DNA from: Aphrocallistes beatrix
Lineage: Eukaryota; Porifera; Hexactinellida; Sceptrulophora; Aphrocallistidae
Assembly: GCA_963281255.1 (NCBI GenBank)
Contig: OY725490.1
Span: 6,572,001 to 6,636,000 of the forward strand
Direction: 5' to 3'
Length of the DNA stretch: 64,000 nucleotides
A model generated the notes under the pieces. It saw nothing but the letters and a program-made list of their open reading frames with translations, ran no database searches and was not told the origin of the DNA. Shown piece after piece: positions 59,301 through 64,000 of this stretch. Every line of letters starts with the position of its first letter. Within the stretch, counting starts at the first letter, position 1. Made by a program: the position numbers and the translations under genes.

Positions 59301-59649
59301 TTTGGAATCCTAGTTCTCGCCTTCTCAAAATCTCAGATATTTGAAGTAAGCATTTTAACCTCAACGAATATCTCAATAAATCGACTACTTTTGTACTTAT
59401 AACTCTCTGCCTAGGTGTTCTACTTCAGGATGTACTTAGGCATCGTCTTGATTGGAGCTACACACGGTCTTGTTTTCCTCCCAGTACTCCTCAGTTATAT
59501 CGGTATGCTCAGTAGTAGAATTAATTCATTTGATTACTGAATACTTAATATGTAATTCATTTTTTCATTTCTTAGGTCCAAGAAGAGCTTCTAGCAATCC
59601 TTTATCAATTAGGGAGTCAGGAGTGGACAAGGGGTTGCATTACGCTTAA
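38346..59649 (+). CDS. NPC1: NPC intracellular cholesterol transporter 1, 24 exons, with nested genes in introns 17 and 18
   Basis: Exons: 38346-38402, 38463-38936, 39048-39896, 39958-40184, 40253-40350, 41270-41384, 41552-41624, 41750-41890, 41955-42137, 42207-42324, 42389-42468, 42533-42580, 42650-42838, 42916-43005, 43069-43185, 43259-43332, 43401-43519, 44797-44932, 58425-58483, 58568-58694, 58764-59067, 59157-59345, 59415-59502, 59576-59649. All junctions are GT-AG and every phase agrees, giving 1342 aa (human 1278). There is a signal peptide (exon 1), a Cys-rich sterol-binding N-domain ([22 protein letters not shown]), a sterol-sensing domain ([24 protein letters not shown]) and a C-terminal RND half ([25 protein letters not shown]). 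It exports cholesterol from late endosomes/lysosomes with NPC2. Exon 18 ([14 protein letters not shown]) and exon 19 ([12 protein letters not shown]) join in frame across a 13.5-kb intron containing the 7TM array. Confidence 0.93.
40351..41269 (+). other. NPC1 intron 5 (919 bp)
   Basis: No nested gene is visible. It contains a partial copy of the dispersed repeat (40925-41020), which may account for its being longer than the neighbouring 60-250-bp introns. Confidence 0.75.
40925..41020. repeat. Dispersed repeat, copy 3 (partial)
   Basis: AATCCCAAAAAGCGGGACAT, then ATGACG..., and GATGCTCGTGAAAATTAGTT align with the right-hand half of the copies at 25824-25990 and 28492-28680. Confidence 0.65.
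43683..44450 (+). CDS. DUF1295 / steroid 5-alpha-reductase-like membrane enzyme, nested in NPC1 intron 17
   Basis: 255 aa from ATG 43683 (an in-frame GTG at 43638 is not used). Six to seven hydrophobic helices. The conserved C-terminal core reads [59 protein letters not shown] and IPPLE. The [14 protein letters not shown] segment is the NADPH-binding signature of the DUF1295/SRD5A/ICMT-like fold. Members reduce or modify lipids at the ER; the substrate is unknown. The start MGGTYSK fits the N-myristoylation consensus (G2, S6), a secondary guess. The gene lies wholly within NPC1 intron 17 (43520-44796), on the same strand, with about 160 bp upstream and 350 bp downstream inside the intron. Confidence 0.87.
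   Translation: MGGTYSKTLGVSLLVQFVCFFFASVLKTEKFYDLAGSLTTIGLVLHSYLSGNKSWQHLIQTGMILTWATRLGSYLLTRTLLVGDWRFDRIKHKPVIFFFYWLVQGVWVFLNLLPSLSMEKHPVTDVVISRRLMIGWGLWGFGFLLESISDLQKFFFRMYPENADKWLDTGLYSVIRYPNYLGEIIHWVGLFISASDSFTSKKEYLTVISPLFTILLLTRISGIPPLELRNYNRFRENQQYKAHIRNTYLMIPYIY
45295..45303 (+). promoter_or_regulatory. TATA-like box, 7TM gene A
   Basis: TATATAAAA about 43 bp before the ATG at 45338, slightly closer than in the other members. Confidence 0.5.
45338..46450 (+). CDS. Orphan seven-transmembrane protein, array member A (in NPC1 intron 18)
   Basis: 370 aa from ATG 45338, single exon. Seven hydrophobic helices. Family marks: [14 protein letters not shown] entering TM2, ISLNC in the loop after TM2, [18 protein letters not shown] between TM5 and TM6, [15 protein letters not shown], and [23 protein letters not shown] before TM7. 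By the positive-inside rule the basic KWRC...RRNS loop is cytosolic, placing the N-terminus and the Cys-bearing loops outside, a GPCR-like topology. I cannot match it to a named receptor family. Closest relatives are the other array members; A is among the more diverged. It reads as a membrane receptor or transporter of unknown ligand. Confidence 0.82.
   Translation: MDFITSTINSVYVGLFGFFVVPGILLALFWSGFVAKRLIDYYRDYRKLLINWNRNPDEFYNDLFNCKIKLVLYSFFLAIVLPELVTIFSYSTGLLIFNYRPTLGLNSFILQNISLNCPEFGGEVWEFELVNPIIAFFMGLGDVAICLTLILLIGLLKFIFLAYQSINNYKSVKNFLITYSFFPPFLLVLSIAPHTQILSKILTPAIMIYLIKLLLQHKKQYFLILKWRCDDAFILREESSYARHSQVRRNSKLSFNLLFASFIFFAITMCINKFSSLAAMLLTEQSKLVMRAFNLDLNLAFLDCRFQNVIYKIEYVADLINPFLALVGSVLYSLPLFGVTLGFLVFTLYRKAKPRQTRFDGNASYLSSNA
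46765..46773 (+). promoter_or_regulatory. TATA-like box, 7TM gene B
   Basis: TATAAATAG 60 bp upstream of the ATG at 46825. Confidence 0.6.
46825..47916 (+). CDS. Orphan seven-transmembrane protein, array member B
   Basis: 363 aa from ATG 46825, single exon, 375 bp after A. It retains [20 protein letters not shown] (a potential N-glycosylation site), [47 protein letters not shown] and QQIIYNAR. The IC3-like loop has KIKSNS where most members have (V/I)RRNS. The C-terminal tail is shorter than in the other members (ends [12 protein letters not shown]) and lacks the usual final (K)GNA..Y motif. The family is unassigned; I infer a seven-TM, N-out receptor-like protein as for the other members. 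Confidence 0.82.
   Translation: MVSNEHIVRIAYISLFAIIGIPCTIMLFFWLLFIIYRIRDLIKKYNKLRLYSKLYPDSYLKFFNCKVKLILYSFFFFLLISELMSAFGFCLGSLLHINYSPIPSKNLNHIPLNCTNDIIEVWEAELADPSVAVSYAFNHTSLCMIGIMLVGLLKFIFLAYQNERNFKDVKFFVITNLFFLPIIFALCVIPQTQIISKLLTPIYPCILFFLILKHRKQYILILKWRCDDAQLAQDEISYRYHSKIKSNSLISFNIITMGFFIFLISNILSMFPSLFPMLLTDKSKYVMRAYNMDLNLAFLTCPIQQIIYNARITIDNLVPFIVLLGTVVYTMPIFVVSIGVLIHYVSPNYSRVALNFIRPGGII
48295..48515 (+). pseudogene. Relic of a 7TM array gene between B and C
   Basis: Degraded sequence matching the TM1-TM2 part of the family: a TM1-like stretch (about 48300-48350), then TATCCATCTGATTTCT, GATTTTCTCAACTGTAGACT and a hydrophobic TM2-like run ending ATTTCTGAGATCATATCTTT. The order equals YPxDF, DFFNCK and LLISEL in intact copies. 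Stops and frame changes break it, and nothing of TM3-TM7 follows. Confidence 0.7.
48915..48922 (+). promoter_or_regulatory. TATA-like box, 7TM gene C
   Basis: TATAAATA 54 bp upstream of the ATG at 48969. Confidence 0.6.
48969..50057 (+). CDS. Orphan seven-transmembrane protein, array member C
   Basis: 362 aa from ATG 48969, single exon. It shares [64 protein letters not shown] and [23 protein letters not shown]. The loop after TM2 carries the conserved Cys and NCT glycosylation site. TM3's usual FKFI(F)xAYQ reads [10 protein letters not shown] 1-kb gap before it contains the relic at 48295-48515. The tail ends SVESFYFRV, trimmed of the GNAxY end. Function unknown; see the finding on the array. 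Confidence 0.82.
   Translation: MHLLLQICNFIYFLSAVIFVTPCLVFTTFWLVYIIYRIFQLYKKYKKLRLYSELYPADFYMDFFNCKVKFVIYSFLLFILISELVSVVGYSAASLLLISQSSYQIPSPYPLYIPLNCTDGIIELWQVEMSNPLAALFSATGNIAILVLYFLLTSLMNFIFLAYQHKTNHIKVGSIFKKLSCITPLLFILSSIPQAQILGKILIPFFAIIFFLLFLKHQKRYVLILKWRCDDASILQDKISFTYHSKIRRNSEISIHLVAVGLAILLLAMVLTQFTSLLPMLLTEKSKYLTRTFSLDLNLSFLDCAGQQIIYFICSVIDMVVPLLVLVGFIIYNLPLIAVSFSLIVFYLCKRCWSVESFYFRV
50058..50500. other. Spacer C-D with a 12-bp CACGTG palindrome
   Basis: Non-coding. Near 50233-50248 is GGGCACGTGCCC, a perfect palindrome with an E-box core, in a locally GC-rich patch (about 50170-50280) that contrasts with the AT-rich surroundings. I could not link it to a repeat family. Confidence 0.5.
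50443..50450 (+). promoter_or_regulatory. TATA-like box, 7TM gene D
   Basis: TATAAATA 58 bp upstream of the ATG at 50501. Confidence 0.6.
50501..51619 (+). CDS. Orphan seven-transmembrane protein, array member D
   Basis: 372 aa from ATG 50501, single exon. Complete version of the family: [70 protein letters not shown] (here RCDE rather than RCDD), [34 protein letters not shown] and a tail ending [13 protein letters not shown]. Seven TM segments are plain. The spacer to E contains a short tandem duplication of TTTTTTAAGATGTTTAC (about 51700-51737). Ligand and pathway unknown. Confidence 0.83.
   Translation: MDISDILGYTYIGCFVIFGAPIFILMFSWLGYISYQINVFYKKYKKLRFYSELYSDFYMDFFNCKVKLIIYLFFLFLIFSELMSIIGYSVGTLLLNFYSPAIEPTLYPLLIPLNCSDPVIELWQLEIANPLVAFFFGVGNMSYCAVNILLTGLFKFIFQAYQNKSDFRSVKKFLFISSFFGPFIFILSVIPQTQIISKIFTSMYCIILFILVLKYKKQFFLILKWRCDEFFIQQDTISHTYHSKIRRNSKLSLNFVVFGSFLFLCSIILTLIPSFLSMLLTEKSKYVTNTFNLDINLSFLDCRGQQIFYHIRSFLDNIVPLFILVGMTIYSLPMFILSLGLIACYFYNRCKRVDTRYFHFKGNADYFIHNHE
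52160..52168 (+). promoter_or_regulatory. TATA-like box, 7TM gene E
   Basis: TATATATAG 57 bp upstream of the ATG at 52217. Confidence 0.5.
52217..53332 (+). CDS. Orphan seven-transmembrane protein, array member E
   Basis: 371 aa from ATG 52217 (an in-frame TTG two codons earlier is not used). It carries [89 protein letters not shown] and [15 protein letters not shown]. The N-terminus opens with acidic and hydrophobic residues and has no cleavable signal peptide, consistent with a TM1 signal anchor. It is closest by eye to F and G. Function unknown. Confidence 0.82.
   Translation: MDLSEIELFLYISFLILVGIPYLILVSFWLQFILSRIYKFNKNYKKFRFLSKLDPELCIDFFNCKIKLVIHVFLLFLLLSEIMSAVGYTIGTSLVSYFSLSHMSPQSLKIPLNCTDGGFELWQFELTNPFVALVYAVGNVSVVFIFVLLIGLLKFIFLAYQNKTNFKSVKSYVIYSSFLPPFFIALYTIPQTQLLAKASFIICEIVVLFLLFKHKKSYFLILKWRCDDAFTQQNSIDFAYHSRIRRNSKFSFNMVCVGFAIIVIAMLLDSIPSILSMLFTEKSKYVTRTFNSDVSLAFLDCPSQKMIYRFRSVFDTIVPLLMLAGMSIYTLPLIGVSVGLMIRYVYYKCKRVDSEYFRVKGNVQYLIDEQD
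53467..53532. mobile_element. Short degenerate relative of the 24968 MITE
   Basis: GACTCTGCTTAATCGGGACA at the left and CCCCGATTAAGCGGAGTCGA, then CTG, at the right are inverted copies of the TIR seen at 24968-25155. The left end is eroded, and the interior is only about 25 bp. It lies in the E-F spacer. Confidence 0.75.
54054..54062 (+). promoter_or_regulatory. TATA-like box, frameshifted 7TM copy F
   Basis: TATAAATAG 60 bp upstream of the ATG at 54114, the same spacing as in intact members although the gene behind it is broken. Confidence 0.55.
54114..55215 (+). pseudogene. Seven-transmembrane array member F, frameshifted after TM1
   Basis: The ATG at 54114 opens a frame encoding a TM1-like segment that terminates at 54230 or so. 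From about 54217 the family sequence continues in another frame ([10 protein letters not shown], then [14 protein letters not shown]), a one-base offset. From 54340 to the stop the frame is intact for TM2-TM7, with [50 protein letters not shown] and [10 protein letters not shown] see no plausible intron at the break. It is either a young pseudogene or a sequence error; the rest shows no decay. Confidence 0.75.
55525..55531 (+). promoter_or_regulatory. TATA-like box, 7TM gene G
   Basis: TATAAAT 57 bp upstream of the ATG at 55582. Confidence 0.6.
55582..56685 (+). CDS. Orphan seven-transmembrane protein, array member G
   Basis: 367 aa from ATG 55582, single exon; the clearest member for topology. 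TM segments at about 10-37, 68-97, 129-158, 168-189, 194-212, 250-275 and 312-343. Conserved sites: DFFNC 62-66, IPLNCT 109-114 (predicted outside, N-glycosylation), LILKWRCDD 219-227 and YHSKVRRNS 238-246 (predicted cytosolic loop of about 38 residues), [23 protein letters not shown] 277-299 (outside). The paired outer cysteines C113 and C299 could form a disulfide. No GPCR DRY or NPxxY motif is seen. Function unknown. Confidence 0.84.
   Translation: MNINTLNLVYVAIASMIITPYVLLAAFWLGFIVYRICILNKKYTKLRLYSQLQVYPSDFYIDFFNCEVKLIIYFFLLFLLISELISFLGYSIASLLLVSQSSEMPSLHIPLNCTDHRFDLWQFEISYPLAAFFRGTGDAFICLEGILLIALLKFIFIAYQNKNNFRSIKVFLLKCSLLPPMLLAIGTIPQTQILAKLFIPIFGIILLFLLLKHKRRYFLILKWRCDDSFMLQDNEFLYHSKVRRNSRISFNILVAGLSVMIFAMILNMPASLSSMLLTDKSQYVTRTFNFDLNLAFLSCGSQQIIYQIRSVLSTIIPMLVCVGMVIYTSPMIGVSIGILVCSLYRSFKRVDSDYIRLEGNANDILNR
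57056..58210 (-). CDS. Divergent, inverted member of the orphan 7TM family (H)
   Basis: 384 aa from ATG 58210, single exon on the opposite strand to NPC1 and to A-G, ending 371 bp from G (tail to tail). Similarity is modest but collinear: [22 protein letters not shown] versus [34 protein letters not shown] versus the TM4-TM5 IPQTQILAK region, [15 protein letters not shown]...[14 protein letters not shown] versus LILKWRCDD...YHSKVRRNS, and a seventh TM. The extracellular loops carry extra cysteines and NRT. It may be the ancestral or most selected member. Its 3' end lies on the host's antisense strand, and its ATG sits about 215 bp before NPC1 exon 19. Confidence 0.78.
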   Translation of the reverse strand: MSNNSYKIIIVLVHWFQGLSFTLCFTLDLIWIAIIVRYLHVFYKNYTHMEKQECYSCSAKIQALAKQNRFLYKVYWLLMFILINELSEVFYVIGTRLCSSYDWNFVDIYPGFAYTDCMNRTEVAWTWEAEIINPVIATFLSLGQFGILNELALFIIVLKVAFKYYRHDERYTSIIIWSLKALIFNSLILILGILPHTKLLQRAAIPIICTVYYINTVRSFNDVSMVLRWVCNDLAYEEDVQGKRRYRYHVQLRRTFQNFRMLTLLALFLVITAEMVEDFKDIVTAVIAPKNEILYNLYGLRIPTIFHTCKQQLFFNDYVFGEYYSLFQIVLIQLALLAWFGPLTCVTIKMVIKKFGGKLRLKKWPSITYAPNYEKGYRLYRRVE

Positions 59650-60353
59650 CACTCACCTGATAACTCTGTGTTTATAGAAAGTTTTAATCTTGCTTGTTTT
59701 CATATTTCTATCCTCATTAATTAACTGTTTTTGGATATGTACACCTTAAGTAATTGAACTCTTGTAACAGTAATAATCTTTTGATTTGATTATTTCCTTT
59801 CTATTAAATAAGCAACAATAAAATAGACTCATTATTCTCTGAACTTAGTTATTTATATAAGGGAAAGTTTCAAAAAAAATTCTGATTAGAAATTTTCTGC
59901 CGTTTTATCAAGTATACTAGTCTACTATGCATAGGCGCCAAGTGCGGGTACCTGGGAGGGGCTGGAGCCTGTGGGGGGCCGTGGTGCTGGGCAATGGAGC
60001 AGTTGAGGAAGCTGTGGAAACTTATAGGTTACAACTAAACCCCAAAGTTATGTTAATTGAGTCTAAATATATATTCCAATTACATTTTTCTTCCACAAAA
60101 AAATGGTAACAACAATAGCTGTATATCGATAGTTGAAAAAATTTTCTGGGGGGCAAGCCCTCAGACCCCCCCCTTACCGTCGCTCGCTTCGCACGCTCTT
60201 GACCCCCCAGGTTTTATTGTATTTTCCAAAACTTGGCGCCTATGCTACTAAATAACAAAGTGTCTTGAGGTTACTTCTAGTTGAAAATACCTTTAATATC
60301 GTATATACAGTATTTGATATACTTCCTCTCAATTATAGCCCAATCTTTTAGAA
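59650..60353. other. Spacer between NPC1 and beta-mannosidase, holding a MITE
   Basis: No gene. 59929-60245 is an inverted-repeat element (own entry); the remaining sequence is AT-rich 3' flank and promoter. Confidence 0.7.
59929..60245. mobile_element. MITE with GCATAGGCGCCAAG terminal repeats
   Basis: The left GCATAGGCGCCAAG (59929-59942) and right CTTGGCGCCTATGC (60232-60245) are exact complements. TACTA occurs on both sides (a likely 5-bp target duplication, one base off the left TIR). The interior is markedly GC-rich (CCTGGGAGGGGCTGGAGCCT; AGACCCCCCC; CTCGCTTCGCACGC) against an AT-rich background. The open frames inside are not credible genes. Confidence 0.8.
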
Positions 60354-63002
60354 ATGACTTCTCTTTTGCACAACTATTTCTTCATTGCATTGACTCTCTC
60401 TTCTATCCTCAAATCATTTTCTCATCTTTTTGCATGCTCCGTTGACAAATGTACCATAGTGGACCTGAATGGAGAATGGGACGTTTCTAACGATAACGGT
60501 AGTATATCTTTGAAGGGGTTAGTTCCTGGGCAAATTCATCTTGACCTCTTGAAAGAAGGCCTCATCCCTGAGCCTTATAAGGGCTTCAACGATGTTGAAT
60601 TAGCTTGGATTGCACTTGAGAAAAAATGGGTTTATTCAAAGAACTTCACTCTACCTTTCGATTTGATCGATTCCCAATATAATTTGCTATGGTTTGAAGG
60701 GATTGATACAATTGCTAGTATCTTCCTCTCCAATGAGAAATTTCAAGAGAAAACTTTTCTCTTCAACGCTTCAAATCACCATCGAGAATATGTTTATGAT
60801 GTCGCTGGAATGCTTGTCGACGGGAGTAATCTAATAACTGTCGAGTTCTACAGCGCTGCCACATTATCACACAAATATGCCCTTGAATACCCTTATTTCG
60901 TAGATCAGCAATTCACTTACTTCAAAAATACAAACAGGAATTTTGTCCGTAAAGCTCAGTCAGATTTCGGGTGGGATTGGGGGCCTGCATTTGTACCGGT
61001 TGGTCTATGGAAGAGTGTGAGCATAATCAGTTTTAGCGATTTCATAATATCCAATTTCGTCCCCATTGTCTACTGGAATGAAACAGAGAATGCTTTCGAG
61101 ATACAAATGTCAATCTATATAACAGGAGACCAATTTAGAGGGAAATTCGTCGCGAGTCTGGAAAGCATTGCATCAGTCTCTGAAACCTATCAATGCGTTG
61201 ACACTGATTGTGAAGTGAAAATGCAGATGCTAGTGCCAGTAAATAAAGTGGAACTCTGGTGGCCTAACGGGTATGGTGACCAGCCTCTATACACAGTATC
61301 CATCGAGATTATGACTGAGGATGAGATGGAGGCGAAAACCTCGAAACGAATCGGATTTCGAAAGGTTGAGTTGGTGCAAGAGAAATATGAAGGAGAAGAC
61401 GGGTTGAGCTTTTATTTCAAAATTAATGATAGACCTGTTTTTGTCAAGGGTTCTAACTGGATACCAGCTGATGCGTTTACTGGGCGAGTGTCAGAAAAGC
61501 ATATTAACCTCACTTTATCATCTGCTGTCATCTCACATCAGAACATGATACGCGTCTGGGGCGGTGGGATTTACCAGCAAGACGTTTTCTACGATCTATG
61601 CAACCAAAAGGGGCTAATGGTATGGCAAGAATTCATGTTTGCATGCTCTTTGTACCCAAGAGACGTGAATTTTCTTCGGAATGTAGGAGAGGAGATCAAA
61701 CATCAGGTTAGAAGACTGGGTCACCACCCTTCTATCATCATGTGGAGTGGGAATAATGAAAATCAAGACTCCGCACTTTTAAAGGGTACAGGCGCTTTAG
61801 TGGACTACGCTACCCTCTACGATGACGTAGTCAGACAGACACTTTATGGAGAAGACACTTCACGCCCTTTCTGGCCTTCCAGTCCTTCTAACGGAGACCT
61901 TGTCATAGACATTTCACGTGGACTTTATATACAACGATGGGGCGAGTCCCAAAATCCGATTTACGGTGATATTCACCATTACGATTACAATAGCGTATGC
62001 ACTGATGTGAGTAAATTTCCGAGGCCCAGATTTGCTAGTGAGTACGGCTATCAAAGCTACCCTTCCCTCTACACACTTCATGACGTCATCAACGATTCTT
62101 CCGACCTAGATAACGATTCCCCACTGATGTTACACCGTCAGCATCATCCTAATGGTAACCCCCAACTTGAGGCACAAGTTGGTATGCATTTTCTCTTGCC
62201 TAATAACACAGACAAAGCGGCTAGGTTTGGTAACTTTGTTTATCTAACACAAATTGTGCAAGGAATTTGCATGCAAGCGCAAACTGAACATTATCGCAGG
62301 ATTAAGGATGAGGTGGGGCATACAATGGGAACGCTTTACTGGCAGTTAAATGACATTTGGCAAGGACAGAGTTGGGCTTCCATCGAGTATAGTGGAAGGT
62401 GGAAGATACTTCACTATTTAGTGAAACGTTTCTACGCACCTATGATGGTTTCAGGATACCATGTCAAGAATGATTTCTATCTCTATGTGATAAATGATCA
62501 GTATCTTGATTTCAACGTTAGTGCAGATCTCTCAGTCATGCGATGGAGTGGTGAAGTTGTTTCGGATGATAGCAGATTGGTCCCTGTTAAGTCATACACT
62601 TCTACTCGCGTTTTAACTTATTCAAACTTAACCGAAAAATGTCCGCTACAAGAGTGTTTTGTCTATATGGAACTTCTTGATTTCTCAAACAACGATGTTT
62701 TAGCTAAAAATTTCTACTTTCCAGTGCCTTTCAAGGATGTTTCTTTGCCAAAGGCTCAAGTTAAAGTTGAGAAGTGTTCTCAAGCCGGTGAAAAGGAGTT
62801 TAATATATCCGTATCAGCTACAAAGTTAGCACTCTATGTGTTTCTAGAGACCAGTTTCCCTGGTTATTTCAGCGATAATGCTCTGATCATGAAACATGAG
62901 ATTGTTCATGTTGTGTTCTATGCATGGGCGGATGTGAACGAAGAGAATCTCTGTTCTTCCATCACAGTCAGAAGTGTTGCTAGTGTTTACACAGATAATT
63001 AA
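60354..63002 (+). CDS. MANBA: Beta-mannosidase (lysosomal, GH2)
   Basis: 882 aa from ATG 60354, single exon (human MANBA 879 aa). The N-terminus is a signal peptide (about residues 1-30, LLHNYFFIALTLSSIL...). The GH2 sugar-binding domain (GWDWGPAFVPVGLWKSV) precedes an immunoglobulin-like domain and the TIM barrel. The acid/base Glu is E469 in MWSGNNENQ and the nucleophile E563 in FASEYGYQSYPS. GTLYWQLNDIWQGQSW is also conserved. It removes beta-linked mannose in the last step of N-glycan core degradation in lysosomes. It sits 0.7 kb behind NPC1 on the same strand, another lysosomal gene, possibly coincidence. No intron in 2.6 kb. Confidence 0.96.
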   Translation: MTSLLHNYFFIALTLSSILKSFSHLFACSVDKCTIVDLNGEWDVSNDNGSISLKGLVPGQIHLDLLKEGLIPEPYKGFNDVELAWIALEKKWVYSKNFTLPFDLIDSQYNLLWFEGIDTIASIFLSNEKFQEKTFLFNASNHHREYVYDVAGMLVDGSNLITVEFYSAATLSHKYALEYPYFVDQQFTYFKNTNRNFVRKAQSDFGWDWGPAFVPVGLWKSVSIISFSDFIISNFVPIVYWNETENAFEIQMSIYITGDQFRGKFVASLESIASVSETYQCVDTDCEVKMQMLVPVNKVELWWPNGYGDQPLYTVSIEIMTEDEMEAKTSKRIGFRKVELVQEKYEGEDGLSFYFKINDRPVFVKGSNWIPADAFTGRVSEKHINLTLSSAVISHQNMIRVWGGGIYQQDVFYDLCNQKGLMVWQEFMFACSLYPRDVNFLRNVGEEIKHQVRRLGHHPSIIMWSGNNENQDSALLKGTGALVDYATLYDDVVRQTLYGEDTSRPFWPSSPSNGDLVIDISRGLYIQRWGESQNPIYGDIHHYDYNSVCTDVSKFPRPRFASEYGYQSYPSLYTLHDVINDSSDLDNDSPLMLHRQHHPNGNPQLEAQVGMHFLLPNNTDKAARFGNFVYLTQIVQGICMQAQTEHYRRIKDEVGHTMGTLYWQLNDIWQGQSWASIEYSGRWKILHYLVKRFYAPMMVSGYHVKNDFYLYVINDQYLDFNVSADLSVMRWSGEVVSDDSRLVPVKSYTSTRVLTYSNLTEKCPLQECFVYMELLDFSNNDVLAKNFYFPVPFKDVSLPKAQVKVEKCSQAGEKEFNISVSATKLALYVFLETSFPGYFSDNALIMKHEIVHVVFYAWADVNEENLCSSITVRSVASVYTDN

Positions 63003-63249
63003 ATTCTACGAATAATGGATTATTTATTATAATTGTGCATAAGGTGATTTTTTCATTACGTCTTTATTTTTGTTTATTACATTCAAAATTCTATTGCAGG
63101 GCCTTAGCCACTGATACCTACGGCTGGTCTGGTTTATTTATTCGAATTTTGTTCAAATTGGTGGCTACGGCCTCCATTGTTAGGCGCCATTGAAGCACAG
63201 TTTGTTTGTTTGTTTGTTTTTAGTTGCATACCTAGATATTATCATTGTT
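63003..63249. repeat. Short spacer with an imperfect inverted repeat and (TTTG)n
   Basis: AGGGCCTTAGCCACTG (near 63098) and GGTGGCTACGGCCTCC (near 63160) are imperfect inverted copies about 75 bp apart, MITE-like. A (TTTG)n microsatellite at about 63199-63220 follows. The TDP1 start codon is 30 bp further on. Confidence 0.5.
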
Positions 63250-64000
63250 ATGGCATCATCACGAACACCTTGTCAATACGGAGAAAATTGTTACCGGAAA
63301 AACCCAGCACACTTCTTGGAATTCACACATCCAGAAGGAAATGATAAAAGACTAATTAACCATTCTAAGATAAAGTCGCAAATAAAACGAGATAGCGGTG
63401 AATTCGAATTAGATCATAGAGAATATCCTAAAAAAGTAAAAGATTCTCCTTCAAACAGTTATGCTAAACCTCTAGATGAAGGAATCGGATTTTCAGATCG
63501 ATCACCCACTCCTGAATTTGAACTCAACTACTCAACATCGCCAGGCAGTTCAATCTCTCCAAATTTAAATACTTCTACCACTTCAACTGAAACCAAATCA
63601 ACCCTAACACTCCCTTCTTCCTATCAAGACTCGAATAGTCACACATTCATATTTACAACAGTGGATGGGATAGATGATGAATACAACGAATACCCTAAAG
63701 CAGTCTCATTAAAACACATTCTCTCTTCAGATTTCGGAGACCTCAATGCTCTTATTCTATTCAGTTACATGGTAGACATGCACTGGATATTAGAACAACT
63801 CCCTAGGTTGAAACGTTCCATTCCAATCTTAATGGTGGTACAATTCGACTCTTTATCACAACTCCAAGATATAAGGATTCGATTCTCAAGATTTCCTAAC
63901 ATCAAGTTCCTTAGACCCCATTTACCCATTCCTTTCGGCACCCATCACTCTAAAATGTTACTTTTGTTCTATGCTGATGGAATGAGGGTGATTGTAACTA
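63250..64000 (+). CDS. TDP1: Tyrosyl-DNA phosphodiesterase 1 with N-terminal PBZ finger (3' part beyond window)
   Basis: Open from ATG 63250 to the window edge (250 codons). Residues 8-28 are a PBZ (poly(ADP-ribose)-binding zinc) finger, CQYGENCYRKNPAHFLEFTH, with C8, C14, H21 and H27. A Ser/Thr-rich linker follows. From about 150 comes the TDP1 phospholipase-D fold (SSDFGDLNALILFSYMVDMHWILEQLP), with the first HKD half H233-x-K235 in PFGTHHSKMLLLFYADG. TDP1 hydrolyses 3'-phosphotyrosyl links left by stalled topoisomerase I, and PARP1 recruits it in mammals. Here a built-in PAR reader could do that directly. The second HKD motif lies outside the window, so integrity is unverified. Confidence 0.92.
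   Translation, partial: MASSRTPCQYGENCYRKNPAHFLEFTHPEGNDKRLINHSKIKSQIKRDSGEFELDHREYPKKVKDSPSNSYAKPLDEGIGFSDRSPTPEFELNYSTSPGSSISPNLNTSTTSTETKSTLTLPSSYQDSNSHTFIFTTVDGIDDEYNEYPKAVSLKHILSSDFGDLNALILFSYMVDMHWILEQLPRLKRSIPILMVVQFDSLSQLQDIRIRFSRFPNIKFLRPHLPIPFGTHHSKMLLLFYADGMRVIVT

Noticed and set aside
38428..59649. Treating the two parts of NPC1 (38.3-43.5 kb and 58.4-59.6 kb) as separate truncated genes or a pseudogene
   Set aside because: Exon 18 at 44797-44932 supplies the missing linker, and all 23 junction phases agree, giving one full-length protein. Two independent fragments would not match so exactly.
59927..60251. Two short plus-strand ORFs upstream of beta-mannosidase
   Set aside because: They lie inside the GC-rich MITE at 59929-60245 and have no protein features.
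1..64000. tRNA or rRNA genes, CRISPR arrays, integrated virus or bacterial operons
   Set aside because: I found no cloverleaf, rRNA-like block, spaced direct-repeat array or viral structural or replication gene. Same-strand neighbours have separate promoter-sized gaps, so no operon is inferred.

Overview
This window is nuclear DNA from an animal. It carries animal-type genes (NPC1, TACC, GCKR, CEP44, lysosomal beta-mannosidase, ZDHHC13/17-type palmitoyltransferase) with spliceosomal GT-AG introns. It is AT-rich and gene-dense. Most genes are single uninterrupted ORFs, and most introns that do occur are about 70-250 bp. That compactness, plus large gene families I do not recognise from bilaterians, makes me suspect an early-branching metazoan such as a (glass) sponge. 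The species assignment is inference only.

Layout. 1-11.6 kb, all minus strand: the 5' part of a mitochondrial DEAD-box helicase (DDX28-like), a membrane-anchored TPR-ankyrin-JmjC protein, two NHL-repeat proteins separated by a broken copy of the JmjC gene's 5' end (a tandem segmental duplication), an LRR protein, a GCKR-like sugar-phosphate sensor and TIMM10B. 11.6-12.7 kb is packed with small inverted-repeat elements. 12.7-23.1 kb: TACC, ankyrin-DHHC palmitoyltransferase, FCF1, histidine ammonia-lyase, a DUSP-Ubl protein without its protease domain, and NOP53. 23.5-27.7 kb: two nearly identical sugar-porter genes in inverted orientation, with a TA-flanked MITE and a perfect 31-bp palindrome between them. 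28.7-37.4 kb: a third NHL gene, more MITEs, a four-exon ankyrin TRP channel and CEP44.

38.3-59.6 kb is the most striking region. I could reconstruct one complete NPC1 gene (24 exons, 1342 aa, every intron phase consistent). It hosts other genes inside two introns. Intron 17 holds a DUF1295/SRD5A-like membrane enzyme. Intron 18 (about 13.5 kb) holds a tandem array of an orphan seven-transmembrane family: six intact genes, one frameshifted copy, one relic, and one divergent member in inverse orientation. The array members have a TATA-like box roughly 43-60 bp before the ATG, so they look like independently transcribed, receptor-like genes that expanded within a housekeeping gene's intron.

59.6-64 kb: a CAUAGGCGCC-ended MITE, beta-mannosidase (lysosomal, like NPC1), and the start of a TDP1 DNA-repair gene with an N-terminal PBZ poly(ADP-ribose)-binding finger. 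It runs off the right edge.

Several long ORFs begin with GTG or TTG if read mechanically. For these I moved the start to the first ATG.
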